From positions 248,001-312,000 of the forward strand of contig JAJFKB010000024.1 in NCBI GenBank assembly GCA_021773395.1: a DNA stretch of 64,000 bases. Direction: 5' to 3'. A program made the translations under genes and the position numbers. Position 1 is the first letter of the stretch. Every line of letters starts with the position of its first letter. The notes beneath the pieces were generated by a model. That model saw only the letters and a program-made list of their open reading frames with translations. It was not told where the DNA came from and searched no databases. The stretch is from Gammaproteobacteria bacterium (lineage in GTDB: Bacteria > Pseudomonadota > Gammaproteobacteria > Pseudomonadales > IMCC2047). Below are positions 32,592 to 41,308 of this stretch, one piece after another.

Positions 32592-33047
32592 TTAGAATTC
32601 GATTTGACGACCAGCTTCATCCAGTCGATTAATCGTCACTCCGCGCACCTTTGCCTCTCCGGACTGTTCATGTACAGTGATCTTTATGAGAACATCTTCT
32701 CGATCGAATCTGCCATTCATAATAAATTCGCCAAGCGTGCCGTCACTCCCGGAAAAATACTTACCAATAATCAGATTATTTATTTCGATGATTGAACCCA
32801 AAACGCTAAATTTTTCCAGCTGCGCTAGCCCTTCCTCACTCTGCGCCTGCTCCTTAAACTCATCGCTTAAACGATCCGTAAAGTCATCCAGCTCCCAGGA
32901 TTTAGACATATCTTTCACAAAAGACCTGACGAAGCTTTCGTGGTAATTCTTAAACTTTTGCGATTCCTGGGATATATAGATACCCGTGACCACAATAACG
33001 CCAAATATCAGAGTACCTGCGATCAGTAGTTTGTCTCTAGATCTCAT
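32592..33047 (-). CDS. Hypothetical single-pass membrane protein
   Basis: A 151-residue protein with an N-terminal basic stretch, one transmembrane helix (about 7-26, LLIAGTLIFGVIVVTGIYI) and a periplasmic, charged domain. The ATG at 33047 has AGGA nine bases upstream; a further upstream ATG (33065) lacks a ribosome site. A Lys/Glu-rich segment (about 45-80) looks helical, followed by strands (EINNLIIGKYF, DVLIKITVHE). I do not recognise the family. It lies between comEC and the radical SAM gene with 105 bp before the latter. Confidence 0.7.
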   Translation of the reverse strand: MRSRDKLLIAGTLIFGVIVVTGIYISQESQKFKNYHESFVRSFVKDMSKSWELDDFTDRLSDEFKEQAQSEEGLAQLEKFSVLGSIIEINNLIIGKYFSGSDGTLGEFIMNGRFDREDVLIKITVHEQSGEAKVRGVTINRLDEAGRQIEF

Positions 33048-33235
33048 GAAAAAATTTCCTACCATTAATGATGTAATTCAAGACTTACATTAAGCCAATT
33101 CAAAGTGGCCACAAGTTTACATGATTGACTGGAACAAGCCTGAATTAATTCAACAGGTTCATTGATCCGAATCAAAGGAATTTAAACCTGCCCGGGTGCA
33201 GGACCAGTCAACTGAAAACTGTTTACTCACTAATA

Positions 33236-35557
33236 TTAATACCAGTATCCCCACCTTTCATTACGGTATAACCGATAGGTTACAACACCCTGCTGTTGCG
33301 CCGTCAAACTGATCGCTCCCGTATCAACTGTGCTCAACGTTATGGCACCCAAAGATCGGTATCGTTCGACTATATCCGGCTTGGGATGACCAAATCGATT
33401 TCTATAACCAGCAGCAAAGACAACCTGATCTGGCCTGACTTTATGGATAAATGGGTCACTTGAAGAGGTTCGGCTGCCATGATGAGGGGCGATTAACAAA
33501 TTCGCCTTCAATTGTTCCGAAAACTGGTTGATCAGAGAGTTCTCTGCTTGCTGCTCAATGTCTCCGGCTAATAAAGTAGCAAAGGTGCCGTTATCAACCC
33601 TAAGCACACAGGAACGATTATTTTCGTTGTTCCAGACATCAGGCGTCGCCTGCATCAGCATAAACTCGATACCATCCCAATCCCATCTACGCCCCGAGCT
33701 ACAACCAGTTACCTGTTCGTAAAACAAAGCCGGAGGTTCTGAACCTGCGACAATATCACCAAATTCTACCTGAGCAGCCAAATCCGCTAATGCGCCCGCA
33801 TGATCGTTATCACTATGACTCAGTACAATTCGGTCAAGATAGCGGATATCTGTTCTCTGAAAATAGGGCAAAAGTACTGCATCTGCTGCATTAAAGGATT
33901 CGCTGTAGCGCGGACCTACATCATAAATCAATCTATGTCGAGCGGTTTCAACTAACACTGAAAGCCCCTGCCCTACATCAAACACGGTCAACTCATAGGT
34001 GCCGTTCTCATTGAGATCATCCTGTTTGGTAACTAGAGGCAGCAACATAAGAATCGCCAACCCTCTGCCGGGCAGACCCTTTGGCAACGCCAGTAAAATC
34101 ATGCCGACGAGTGCAATAGCAAGACTTAGGGGCTCTGGATTAAACTCCAATAGAGCAAATGGCCATTGCTCCAGAATCGCCAACCCCTTAAACACCAGCG
34201 CTACAATTTGATCTGCCAGAAACAGTAGTTTAGCGCTCAAATCCTCTGACAGCAGCAACAGCAGCCCCCCACTCAAACACAGAGGCACAACAGTCATGCC
34301 TACCAATGGAATAGCAAAACTATTCGCCAATGGCGAAATCAATGAGAATTGTCCAAAGAAAAAAAGCAACCCGGGAATAAATACAAGAAATACCAGCCAT
34401 TGCGGTCGTCCCCATCGCCACCAAAAACCCGGGGTTCCCGTGTAGCCCTTAAAGCCCAGAATCAGCGCTGCAACCGCCCCAAAGGATAACCAAAAACCGA
34501 CTGACCTAACCGCCAATGGATCCCAGAGCATAACAAAAAGTAACGCTGCCAAAAAACTGTCATAAATATCGGTGTGTCTTTTAAAGACTCTTCCCATCAA
34601 CATGATGGCAAGCATGATTAGTGCTCTTTGGGTGGGCAAAGAAAAGCCCGCTAACGCGCAGTATCCGGTACTACCGAGTAGCGCGGCGACGGAAGCAATC
34701 TGCTGTGCCGCTACCCTGGGCGCACCCAATAAAATAAAACGACTGGTGAAAATTATGATCGAGTAAAAGCAGAGTGATATGAATCCAACATGCAAACCGC
34801 TGATCACGAAAAGGTGATTGGTTCCGGTTCGGGTTACCGTGCGCCACAAATCCCCATCCATTTCAGATCGATCGCCAATGAGCAGGGCACGCAACACCTC
34901 CGGGTAAGATGTCTGCGCCCCCGACTGCGCCAATCTCTGCGCCAGAACATAGCGCGAGCGATCTGCAAGCGAATTCCATCCTGGCTCAGATAAAAGTCGA
35001 TTCTGCGAATCTGCTCGAACATAACCGGTCGCACCAATACCCTGCCGGAACAGATAGGTTTCGTAATCAAATGATCCGGGGTTTGCCAAGCCGTGAGGCC
35101 GTTTTAATCGGATCGTTAACCGCCAATACTCCCCTGGCTTTACCGGTTGATCTGTCTGATACCAGTTAAGACGTATTTTTTTAATCTGTTGATCGATTAC
35201 CGCTCCGTCGGAATCCCGCAATGAGCGAACATTCATTAAAAAGCGCTGCCGAGCTCTATTGTTTGTTATTACTGATACATCAGGAAGACCCACGACTTCA
35301 CCCTCAACGATGAGATCAATATTTTCATACTGATGGGGAATAATTTGATGCAAGCCAAGACAACCGTAAATGACACCCCATATCAAACCGAAACTTAATG
35401 CACCGAAAAGTTTTAATGGTTTATACTTCAATGAGACCACGACACAAAAAGTCAGTGGAAGCAGGATCAAAACAAGTGGCCAGCCCAATTCTGGCAATTT
35501 TGGAAAGAGGGTAACGACACTAATGCCGATACAGCAGCTAATTATCCATGAGCGCAT
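33236..35557 (-). CDS. comEC: DNA internalization competence protein ComEC/Rec2
   Basis: A 773-residue inner-membrane channel for taking up single-stranded DNA in natural transformation. An N-terminal OB-like DUF4131 region (about 1-190) is followed by the multi-helix competence domain (about 200-500, HLFVISGLHVG). The C-terminal metallo-beta-lactamase domain has the HSDNDHAG and APHHGSRTSS metal motifs. AAGGAA precedes the ATG. It shares an upstream gap of 40 bp with the divergent DUF2062 gene. An intact ComEC suggests competence, though pilus genes are not in view. Confidence 0.95.
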   Translation of the reverse strand: MRSWIISCCIGISVVTLFPKLPELGWPLVLILLPLTFCVVVSLKYKPLKLFGALSFGLIWGVIYGCLGLHQIIPHQYENIDLIVEGEVVGLPDVSVITNNRARQRFLMNVRSLRDSDGAVIDQQIKKIRLNWYQTDQPVKPGEYWRLTIRLKRPHGLANPGSFDYETYLFRQGIGATGYVRADSQNRLLSEPGWNSLADRSRYVLAQRLAQSGAQTSYPEVLRALLIGDRSEMDGDLWRTVTRTGTNHLFVISGLHVGFISLCFYSIIIFTSRFILLGAPRVAAQQIASVAALLGSTGYCALAGFSLPTQRALIMLAIMLMGRVFKRHTDIYDSFLAALLFVMLWDPLAVRSVGFWLSFGAVAALILGFKGYTGTPGFWWRWGRPQWLVFLVFIPGLLFFFGQFSLISPLANSFAIPLVGMTVVPLCLSGGLLLLLSEDLSAKLLFLADQIVALVFKGLAILEQWPFALLEFNPEPLSLAIALVGMILLALPKGLPGRGLAILMLLPLVTKQDDLNENGTYELTVFDVGQGLSVLVETARHRLIYDVGPRYSESFNAADAVLLPYFQRTDIRYLDRIVLSHSDNDHAGALADLAAQVEFGDIVAGSEPPALFYEQVTGCSSGRRWDWDGIEFMLMQATPDVWNNENNRSCVLRVDNGTFATLLAGDIEQQAENSLINQFSEQLKANLLIAPHHGSRTSSSDPFIHKVRPDQVVFAAGYRNRFGHPKPDIVERYRSLGAITLSTVDTGAISLTAQQQGVVTYRLYRNERWGYWY

Positions 35558-35597
35558 AAAGAGTTCCTTCTCCTAGCGGATTACTATATTTTAATGT

Positions 35598-36173
35598 ATG
35601 CCACGTAAATTTTTTAAGCGAATTCTCCCAGATCCCGTCAAGATAAAAGAAAACCGATATCTGGCGTTACTTGGTGACAGTATTCACGAGTCTGAACTCT
35701 GGCACCTAACCAAGCGTTCCGTAGCCGGTGCTTTTTTTATCGGCATATTCTGCGCATTTCTGCCAATACCCTTCCAATCACTGCTTGCTGCAACTCTGGC
35801 AATTTTATTTAAACGCAATTTAGCACTATCAGTAGCACTGGTGTTTATCACCAATCCAATAACAATGCCGCCTATTTTCTATTTTAATTACTGGATTGGC
35901 AGCCTGCTACTCAGCGATCCCGCAGTTTATCAGCAAGCCCACATAAATGACATTTGGGGATGGCTGACAAAAAATTTCGACACCATAGGTAAGCCGTTAA
36001 TTCTAGGCTCTTTAATCAGCGGCCTGGTATTTGGTTACCTCAGCTACCTCGCCATTCACTGGTTTTGGGTTTGGAAAGTGACTACACGTTGGAAAATCCG
36101 CAAACAACTGCGTAGAAGTAAAATAAGACAGCTAGGCCGATCAAAAGCACTGTTCACGAAAAGCTCTAAATAG
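35598..36173 (+). CDS. DUF2062 domain membrane protein
   Basis: A 191-residue inner-membrane protein. The DUF2062 core is seen in SVAGAFFIGIFCAFLPIPFQ and ITNPITMPPIFYFNYWIG, with three or four hydrophobic segments between residues 45 and 160 and a basic C-terminus. In Pseudomonas-type genomes this gene is next to comEC and lolCDE, as here. No function has been established. It is divergent from comEC and convergent with lolD over 103 bp. Confidence 0.9.
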   Translation: MPRKFFKRILPDPVKIKENRYLALLGDSIHESELWHLTKRSVAGAFFIGIFCAFLPIPFQSLLAATLAILFKRNLALSVALVFITNPITMPPIFYFNYWIGSLLLSDPAVYQQAHINDIWGWLTKNFDTIGKPLILGSLISGLVFGYLSYLAIHWFWVWKVTTRWKIRKQLRRSKIRQLGRSKALFTKSSK

Positions 36174-36276
36174 TTTCCAGTTCCATTCGGCTTAGCAAAA
36201 TATGCAATCAATTAAATTGCAGATGCTATGTCGTCTTCGCCTCTAACAAAGAGCTAAGGAGAGTCTGATTAATTCC

Positions 36277-36990
36277 TTAAGCAATAAAAGACTCGCGCGC
36301 AAGCGTCAAGGCTCCATCTTCCAATAGATAGGTGCAGTCCATTCTGTCCGCCAACTGAGTATCATGCGTGACCATGATAAAACTTATCGCAAATTCACGA
36401 TTTAACTCCGTCATAAGATCATGAATCGACTCTGCCGTTTTACGATCCAGATTACCTGTAGGCTCATCCAGCAGCACACAATCCGGTCTCATAACCAGAG
36501 CCCGGGCGATAGCCACTCTCTGCCTTTCTCCCCCTGACAATTCCGGTGGTTTGTGATCTGCTCGGGATTTCAACCCTACCTTTTCCAGTAACTCCATCGC
36601 CGCTTCAGCCGCTTCTTTGTGGCTTTTTCCACCTATCAAAAGGGGCATGCCTACATTTTCAAGCGCGGTAAACTCCGGTAACAAATGATGAAACTGGTAC
36701 ACAAATCCGAGCTTTTTATTTCTTAGGTTTCCTCGCTCTCTTTCCGAAATTTTCGCTAGATCCTGTCCACCTAGACAAACAGAACCTCGGTCGGGATTAT
36801 CAACTCCACCCAGCAGGTTAAGTAGTGTTGACTTACCTGACCCCGAAGCACCCACTATGGCGATTCGTTCACCGCGTTTAACTGACAAATTGATGCTATT
36901 GAGTACCGCCAAATCTCTCGGCCCTTCATGGTAACTTTTACATAGGTCTTCACAGCGTAATACGATATCGCCCGCGTCCAAACTACTCAT
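36277..36990 (-). CDS. lolD: Lipoprotein-releasing ABC transporter ATPase LolD
   Basis: A 237-residue ABC ATPase with Walker [11 protein letters not shown]-loop [10 protein letters not shown], signature [15 protein letters not shown] and Walker [13 protein letters not shown]. This is the LolD subfamily that powers release of lipoproteins from the inner membrane to LolA. It overlaps the upstream permease gene by 8 bp. No second permease gene follows it; the next 103 bp lead to the convergent DUF2062 gene. Confidence 0.95.
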   Translation of the reverse strand: MSSLDAGDIVLRCEDLCKSYHEGPRDLAVLNSINLSVKRGERIAIVGASGSGKSTLLNLLGGVDNPDRGSVCLGGQDLAKISERERGNLRNKKLGFVYQFHHLLPEFTALENVGMPLLIGGKSHKEAAEAAMELLEKVGLKSRADHKPPELSGGERQRVAIARALVMRPDCVLLDEPTGNLDRKTAESIHDLMTELNREFAISFIMVTHDTQLADRMDCTYLLEDGALTLARESFIA

Positions 36991-38224
36991 ACCTTAGTGC
37001 CTCCGCCGGCTGTATTTTCGCGGCCCTCAACGAAGGGTACAGGGTTGCAAGGAAGCTCAATCCTAATGCAGAAGACGCTACTATAAGAATATCCTCCAGT
37101 AGAAGTTGTGATGGGATATAACTAATAAAATAAACATCCGAACTCAAAAACTGAATATTGAGTGTGCGCTCCAGCCATGCTACAACATCACTGACCGACA
37201 GGGCTAAGATAGTACCCAGCAATGTACCCAGTAATGTACCAATGACACCAATAACAGCACCTTGAACCATGAAAGTTGCCATAATGGTTCCGGGGCTTGC
37301 CCCCATCGTCCTCAGGATCGCGATATCCGCTCGCTTATCGGTGACTACCATTACCAACGTGGAAATTATATTAAAGGCTGCCACGGCAACAATCATCAAT
37401 AACAATAAGCCAATCATTGTCTTTTCCAGCTTTATCGCCTGAAACAAATTACCCTGACTGCGGGTCCAGTCACTTGCCCAGTATCGCCCAGGCAACGCAG
37501 AAGCGATGCGCCAACCGACTTCTCCTGCTTTAAATAAATCTTTGAGTTTTAAGCGAATACCATGTACACCCTCCCCCAATCGATATAGCTTGGCAGCATC
37601 AGTAAGGTGAACCAGCGCCATATTACTATCCAGCTGAGCGCCAACTTTAAAAATACCCTGTATCTTAAAGCGCTTTAATCTGGGCAGTATACCCGCCGGC
37701 GAAGCCGTTGCCTCCGGTAAAACCAGCGTGACCTTATCGCCCTTGCTAACCCGTAAGCTTCGAGCCAGCAACTCGCCTAGAATGATCCCGAATTCGCCCG
37801 CTTGCAGGTCCTCCAATTCGCCTTCAAGCATGTGTTGCCCAATAATAGATACTCCATGTTCCCATTCAGGAAGGATGCCGCTGACCAGAACACCATGCAC
37901 AGTCCCGGCATGGGTTAACATACCCTGCCCCTGTATAAACGGAGCCGCAGCCACTACCTCACTGTCTTGGCTCGCCGCTTCTGTCACTGACTTCCAATCT
38001 TGAATCGACCCATTGCTATGGAGGGATACATGCGGAACCATACCCAATATTCGTTCTCGTAACTCTCTGTCAAAACCATTCATTACCGAAAGTACAAGAA
38101 TCAACACTGCAACGCCCAGTATCATGCCCAGCATGGCCGTCATTGAGATGAAAGAAATAAAGTGGTTTCTGCGTTTAGCGCGGGTATAACGCAATCCAAT
38201 GAAGAAAGGCAGCATTCGATACAT
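36983..38224 (-). CDS. lolC: Lipoprotein-releasing ABC transporter permease (LolC/E/F type)
   Basis: A 413-residue permease with the MacB-like fold: an N-terminal helix (about 25-50), a large periplasmic domain (about 55-265) and three C-terminal helices (about 270-400, ending at [20 protein letters not shown]). The start [22 protein letters not shown] is typical of LolC. Enterobacteria have lolC-lolD-lolE; here only one permease precedes lolD and no lolE follows. It could therefore be a LolF that works as a homodimer (LolDF), or lolE could lie elsewhere. It is divergent from the PilZ gene. Confidence 0.9.
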   Translation of the reverse strand: MYRMLPFFIGLRYTRAKRRNHFISFISMTAMLGMILGVAVLILVLSVMNGFDRELRERILGMVPHVSLHSNGSIQDWKSVTEAASQDSEVVAAAPFIQGQGMLTHAGTVHGVLVSGILPEWEHGVSIIGQHMLEGELEDLQAGEFGIILGELLARSLRVSKGDKVTLVLPEATASPAGILPRLKRFKIQGIFKVGAQLDSNMALVHLTDAAKLYRLGEGVHGIRLKLKDLFKAGEVGWRIASALPGRYWASDWTRSQGNLFQAIKLEKTMIGLLLLMIVAVAAFNIISTLVMVVTDKRADIAILRTMGASPGTIMATFMVQGAVIGVIGTLLGTLLGTILALSVSDVVAWLERTLNIQFLSSDVYFISYIPSQLLLEDILIVASSALGLSFLATLYPSLRAAKIQPAEALRYE

Positions 38225-38374
38225 GACTAGCCCAAAACTTTAGTGTTAGCAAATATTTCCATGTAGCTGAAAGAATCCATTAAACTGTTATACTTATAAG
38301 GGTTTTAGAATAAAGTTCTCTATGACCAATCAGTCAGATAAGCAATAGATTACGAATTAGCGGATTTTAACTGA

Positions 38375-38974
38375 ATGACAACAGGTGTACAGGATAATAG
38401 GGATTTTTATCGTATTCAGGACGTGGCGTTTCTGGAATTCGAGGAAATCGATCCCGAACAGATAAAATCGGGCAGGGTTATCTTTCCTCTTGAGGTTTCC
38501 CCCCAATTTCAGCTGTTAAACAAATTGCATACCATTGATTCTGAACACAGCGCTTTGCTAAAGGTCATTGGAGGCAATAACCGAGATATTGCCGCATACC
38601 TTAAAAGCATCAACGAGAAAATTGAATTATTAGCGCATAGCGTTGTTGAATATAGCGAGGCTATCGATAATTTAGCGCTGCAGGAAATTACGCTCAGTGA
38701 GGGTGGCTTGTCATTCACAAGTGCCAGAGCGCTGAGTTTAGACACTTATCTCGCACTAAAAGTAGTATTGCTACCTTCCTATGTTGGTCTATTATTAATC
38801 GGACGCGTAGTGAACTGTAACGAGCATATCAGCGGTGATTTTTTAATTAATCTTATTTTTGAAAACCTCTTGGACAATGATCGACAGCTGATTGCCAGAC
38901 ACGTTTTGCAACACCAGGCCAAACAACGCCGAGAAAGTATCACCGGCAAAGACAAGGAGACAGATCAACCATGA
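38375..38974 (+). CDS. Atypical PilZ domain protein
   Basis: A 199-residue protein. The c-di-GMP-binding RxxxR motif is present as RDFYR (near residue 9). The second motif, normally (D/N)-x-S-x-x-G, appears as TLSEGGL, so the first acidic or amide residue is replaced by Thr. About 90 residues lie between the two, including a long helix (about 65-100) with heptad-like hydrophobics. Tetrameric PilZ proteins such as XCC6012 have a similar inserted helix. A PilZ gene next to lolCDE is also seen in Pseudomonas. Binding of c-di-GMP is uncertain. Confidence 0.8.
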   Translation: MTTGVQDNRDFYRIQDVAFLEFEEIDPEQIKSGRVIFPLEVSPQFQLLNKLHTIDSEHSALLKVIGGNNRDIAAYLKSINEKIELLAHSVVEYSEAIDNLALQEITLSEGGLSFTSARALSLDTYLALKVVLLPSYVGLLLIGRVVNCNEHISGDFLINLIFENLLDNDRQLIARHVLQHQAKQRRESITGKDKETDQP

Positions 38975-39267
38975 ACAAACAAGCCATGCTGTTCGTCATC
39001 ACACTATTCTGCAGCACCACTGCTCTATCACAAGCTCTGGAAATCAGCGTATCCAAACAGGCACCGGGTTTGCAGAATATCGAGCGTCCTGTTAATGGGA
39101 TGGATAAGAATAGCGTCGAAAACCGCTTTGGCCCACCCACAGAAATGACTACACCAGTGGGCGACCCACCCATTAGCAAATGGATTTACAACGACTTTAC
39201 CGTGTACTTCGAATACAACACTGTGCTCCACTCTGTGCTTCGACACCAGGCCAAAGGAACAGAATAG
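38971..39267 (+). CDS. Small periplasmic protein of unknown function
   Basis: A 98-residue protein with a signal peptide (about 1-22, cleaved after LSQA). The mature part has GMDKNSVENRFGPPTEMTTPVG and ISKWIYNDFTVYFEY, a small helix-plus-sheet pattern reminiscent of BamE/SmpA-like folds. Its ATGA start overlaps the PilZ stop, so the two are coupled. Similar proteins occur next to PilZ/lol genes in gammaproteobacteria, but no function is known to me. Confidence 0.82.
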   Translation: MNKQAMLFVITLFCSTTALSQALEISVSKQAPGLQNIERPVNGMDKNSVENRFGPPTEMTTPVGDPPISKWIYNDFTVYFEYNTVLHSVLRHQAKGTE

Positions 39268-39288
39268 AGCTGTCAATTACTGCGCAAT

Positions 39289-40410
39289 TCAGGGTTCAGA
39301 GGCATCAATTTCGGTCATCTCGAATTTCTGGGATCCTGTATTCCATTTAAAGATCACATCGTAGCTTTTACCCTCAACGGATAACCCTTTAATTTTAAAA
39401 CTGTTTTGGGAAGTTTTTTCGTATCCGCCATCCAGTGAAACCTGATTCGAATCAGAAACAAAGGCCGCATCAAAGGCCTCTACATTAAAGGTATGGGTGA
39501 CCTCGGTGGTACGGAAAAACCAATCCATTACGCGAACCGTCAGTGTATGCTCACCCGGTTCCAAAAGGCTCCAGGCCATTGCCATGGAAAAACCTGCGCT
39601 CTCCGATCCCGGTCGATCTTTGTAGAGTTTCTTAACATCCTCTCGCGTGCCACCTCGGGGCACACGTGTAAAGGTTTCACCATCGAGTAACAGATCGATC
39701 CGCAAAATATCGGCGTTTCCTACTGCCCACCCTCTGATATTACTGATTCCGCTGACGGTGGCACTTTCCCCCGGCTCCTCTAACACGACCTCTATCCCAT
39801 CATCGGTAAAAGCCGGATTTGAATAGAGCACCTCGACACCTTTAATATCATCAGCAGTCGGCTCATCAATACTGTCGATAAAGCTCGCCATTATCGCGGG
39901 TACATCGTCTTCGTGATTGAGACCGATTACATGGCCAAGCTCATGGATTAAAACTCGCTTAAAGTCCATGGTAAACGGGCGCAGAGGCCCATCATATACA
40001 TCCCAATCAACATTATTATTGATAACGACATCCGACTCCAGGGTATAAATGTCGTCGGTAATGATAGCTACCGAAAATGTAATAGCCAAAGTATCCTCGT
40101 CAAAAGGCACACCACAGGCATCATCGGCAAAAGCAACTGTATTTCTATCATCCCCGAAAAAGTTGGGTGGGAAAACACTACAGGGATCAACCTTTACCGA
40201 AATCAGATTAAACTCAAACTCGGTATTCTCCCCCCATGTATTAAGTGCCTCAACTGCTGCTGCATGCCAGGTGGTACCCGAACCGCTAGAACCGGACAAA
40301 TTGATATAAATGGGTAGTGGTTCCTGTATGGTGCGAAAAGCCAACTCATAGGCGTACACCGTATGACAAAATAGACTGAGCAAAAGCAGCGTCGCTATTT
40401 TCCTACACAT
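39289..40410 (-). CDS. Secreted matrixin-type metalloprotease
   Basis: A 373-residue exported protease. The signal peptide is about 1-20 (CRKIATLLLLSLFCHTVYA), starting at an ATG with GGAG seven bases upstream; a longer frame is less likely. The zinc motif HELGHVIGLNHED (H-E-x-x-H-x-x-G-x-x-H) is followed by the Met-turn PAIMASF, as in M10A matrixins. The C-terminal half (about 215-373) is a strand-rich Ig-like domain (GISNIRGWAVGN). It forms a two-gene unit with the secreted protein upstream, 11 bp apart. Targets are unknown. Confidence 0.9.
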   Translation of the reverse strand: MCRKIATLLLLSLFCHTVYAYELAFRTIQEPLPIYINLSGSSGSGTTWHAAAVEALNTWGENTEFEFNLISVKVDPCSVFPPNFFGDDRNTVAFADDACGVPFDEDTLAITFSVAIITDDIYTLESDVVINNNVDWDVYDGPLRPFTMDFKRVLIHELGHVIGLNHEDDVPAIMASFIDSIDEPTADDIKGVEVLYSNPAFTDDGIEVVLEEPGESATVSGISNIRGWAVGNADILRIDLLLDGETFTRVPRGGTREDVKKLYKDRPGSESAGFSMAMAWSLLEPGEHTLTVRVMDWFFRTTEVTHTFNVEAFDAAFVSDSNQVSLDGGYEKTSQNSFKIKGLSVEGKSYDVIFKWNTGSQKFEMTEIDASEP

Positions 40411-40421
40411 TGCGGGTCTCC

Positions 40422-41027
40422 TTACCTTGATTTGATCCAATTCTTAAACTGTTGCGTACTCACGTGTGAAGTGGATTGGCTTTTTAGCTTCAGCCCTTTC
40501 GCCACCCTTCCTCCAATCACACTGACGCCGCCAGGCTCCGCTGATGTGGCACCCGGCAACTCTACCAAATAACGTCCGTCAGCTGCTTTGACTCTCGCTT
40601 CATCAGAACTCTTCTCATCAATAATGAAGTGTCCCTGACTCCAACCTTTAAGTGGATGTACAGAGGTCTTTTGGGGGTCACGCACAAAATAGATGCCACG
40701 TTCACCCAGCAATGGAATCTGCATATTGTCAATTTTGAGCTGACGGCCTGTTACACGACCGCCCAAAAAGTGAAGGCTGATCTGATCATCACCCCACTCA
40801 CCTTTGACAACTTCATTGATCTGAAAGGTGACCCTGGTCATAATCGCCCTCCCCTTACTCGCCGGTTCAGCGGTCACTTCTATCACAGTAGCATCAACAA
40901 CCAGATTGGCACCACTAACCACCTGCTCCATATCAAGCTGCCGGACACTGGACGCCCACGCAGATAATGGAAAAATTGCCGTAGAAATTAAAAACAGATA
41001 CTTTGCGAACATAAATATGCGATTCAT
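40422..41027 (-). CDS. Secreted protein paired with the matrixin-type protease
   Basis: A 201-residue exported protein. The ATG at 41027 has a strong AGGAGGTGA site and starts a signal peptide (about 1-25, ending SAWA). The mature part has the recurring pattern VVDATVIEVTAEPASKG...TRVTFQINEVVKG...LHFLGG, seen in secreted proteins that often accompany matrixin proteases in Gram-negative bacteria. I know no assigned function; a chaperone, inhibitor or partner role for the protease is only a guess from the operon. Confidence 0.75.
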   Translation of the reverse strand: MNRIFMFAKYLFLISTAIFPLSAWASSVRQLDMEQVVSGANLVVDATVIEVTAEPASKGRAIMTRVTFQINEVVKGEWGDDQISLHFLGGRVTGRQLKIDNMQIPLLGERGIYFVRDPQKTSVHPLKGWSQGHFIIDEKSSDEARVKAADGRYLVELPGATSAEPGGVSVIGGRVAKGLKLKSQSTSHVSTQQFKNWIKSR

Positions 41028-41308
41028 ACCAGTCACCTCCTGTCTCTCGCCATTCCCATTTAGAGATGTCTGGCATCTCATTTATTGTGGTCTCAATCGA
41101 AATCCAATGTACCCTGTCAGGCTACTCATCAGCAAGAAAAATTTAGAATCTCAACAAAATTGAATGATCACTTACAGCCCAACAGACATATCTCTGAAAG
41201 AGATTCAGATTATCTATACCAAAGTCTAATTTTCTTTATTATTCGATCAGGTAGCCTAATAGGTTTTAATGCAACATTACCATTTGATAACCGACCAGGA
41301 CCATCGCG

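Noticed and set aside
41028-41308. A definite CrbR or CRP site in the acs upstream gap
   Set aside because: Several AT-rich stretches are present, but none is a convincing motif by eye and I do not know the CrbR consensus well enough to call one.
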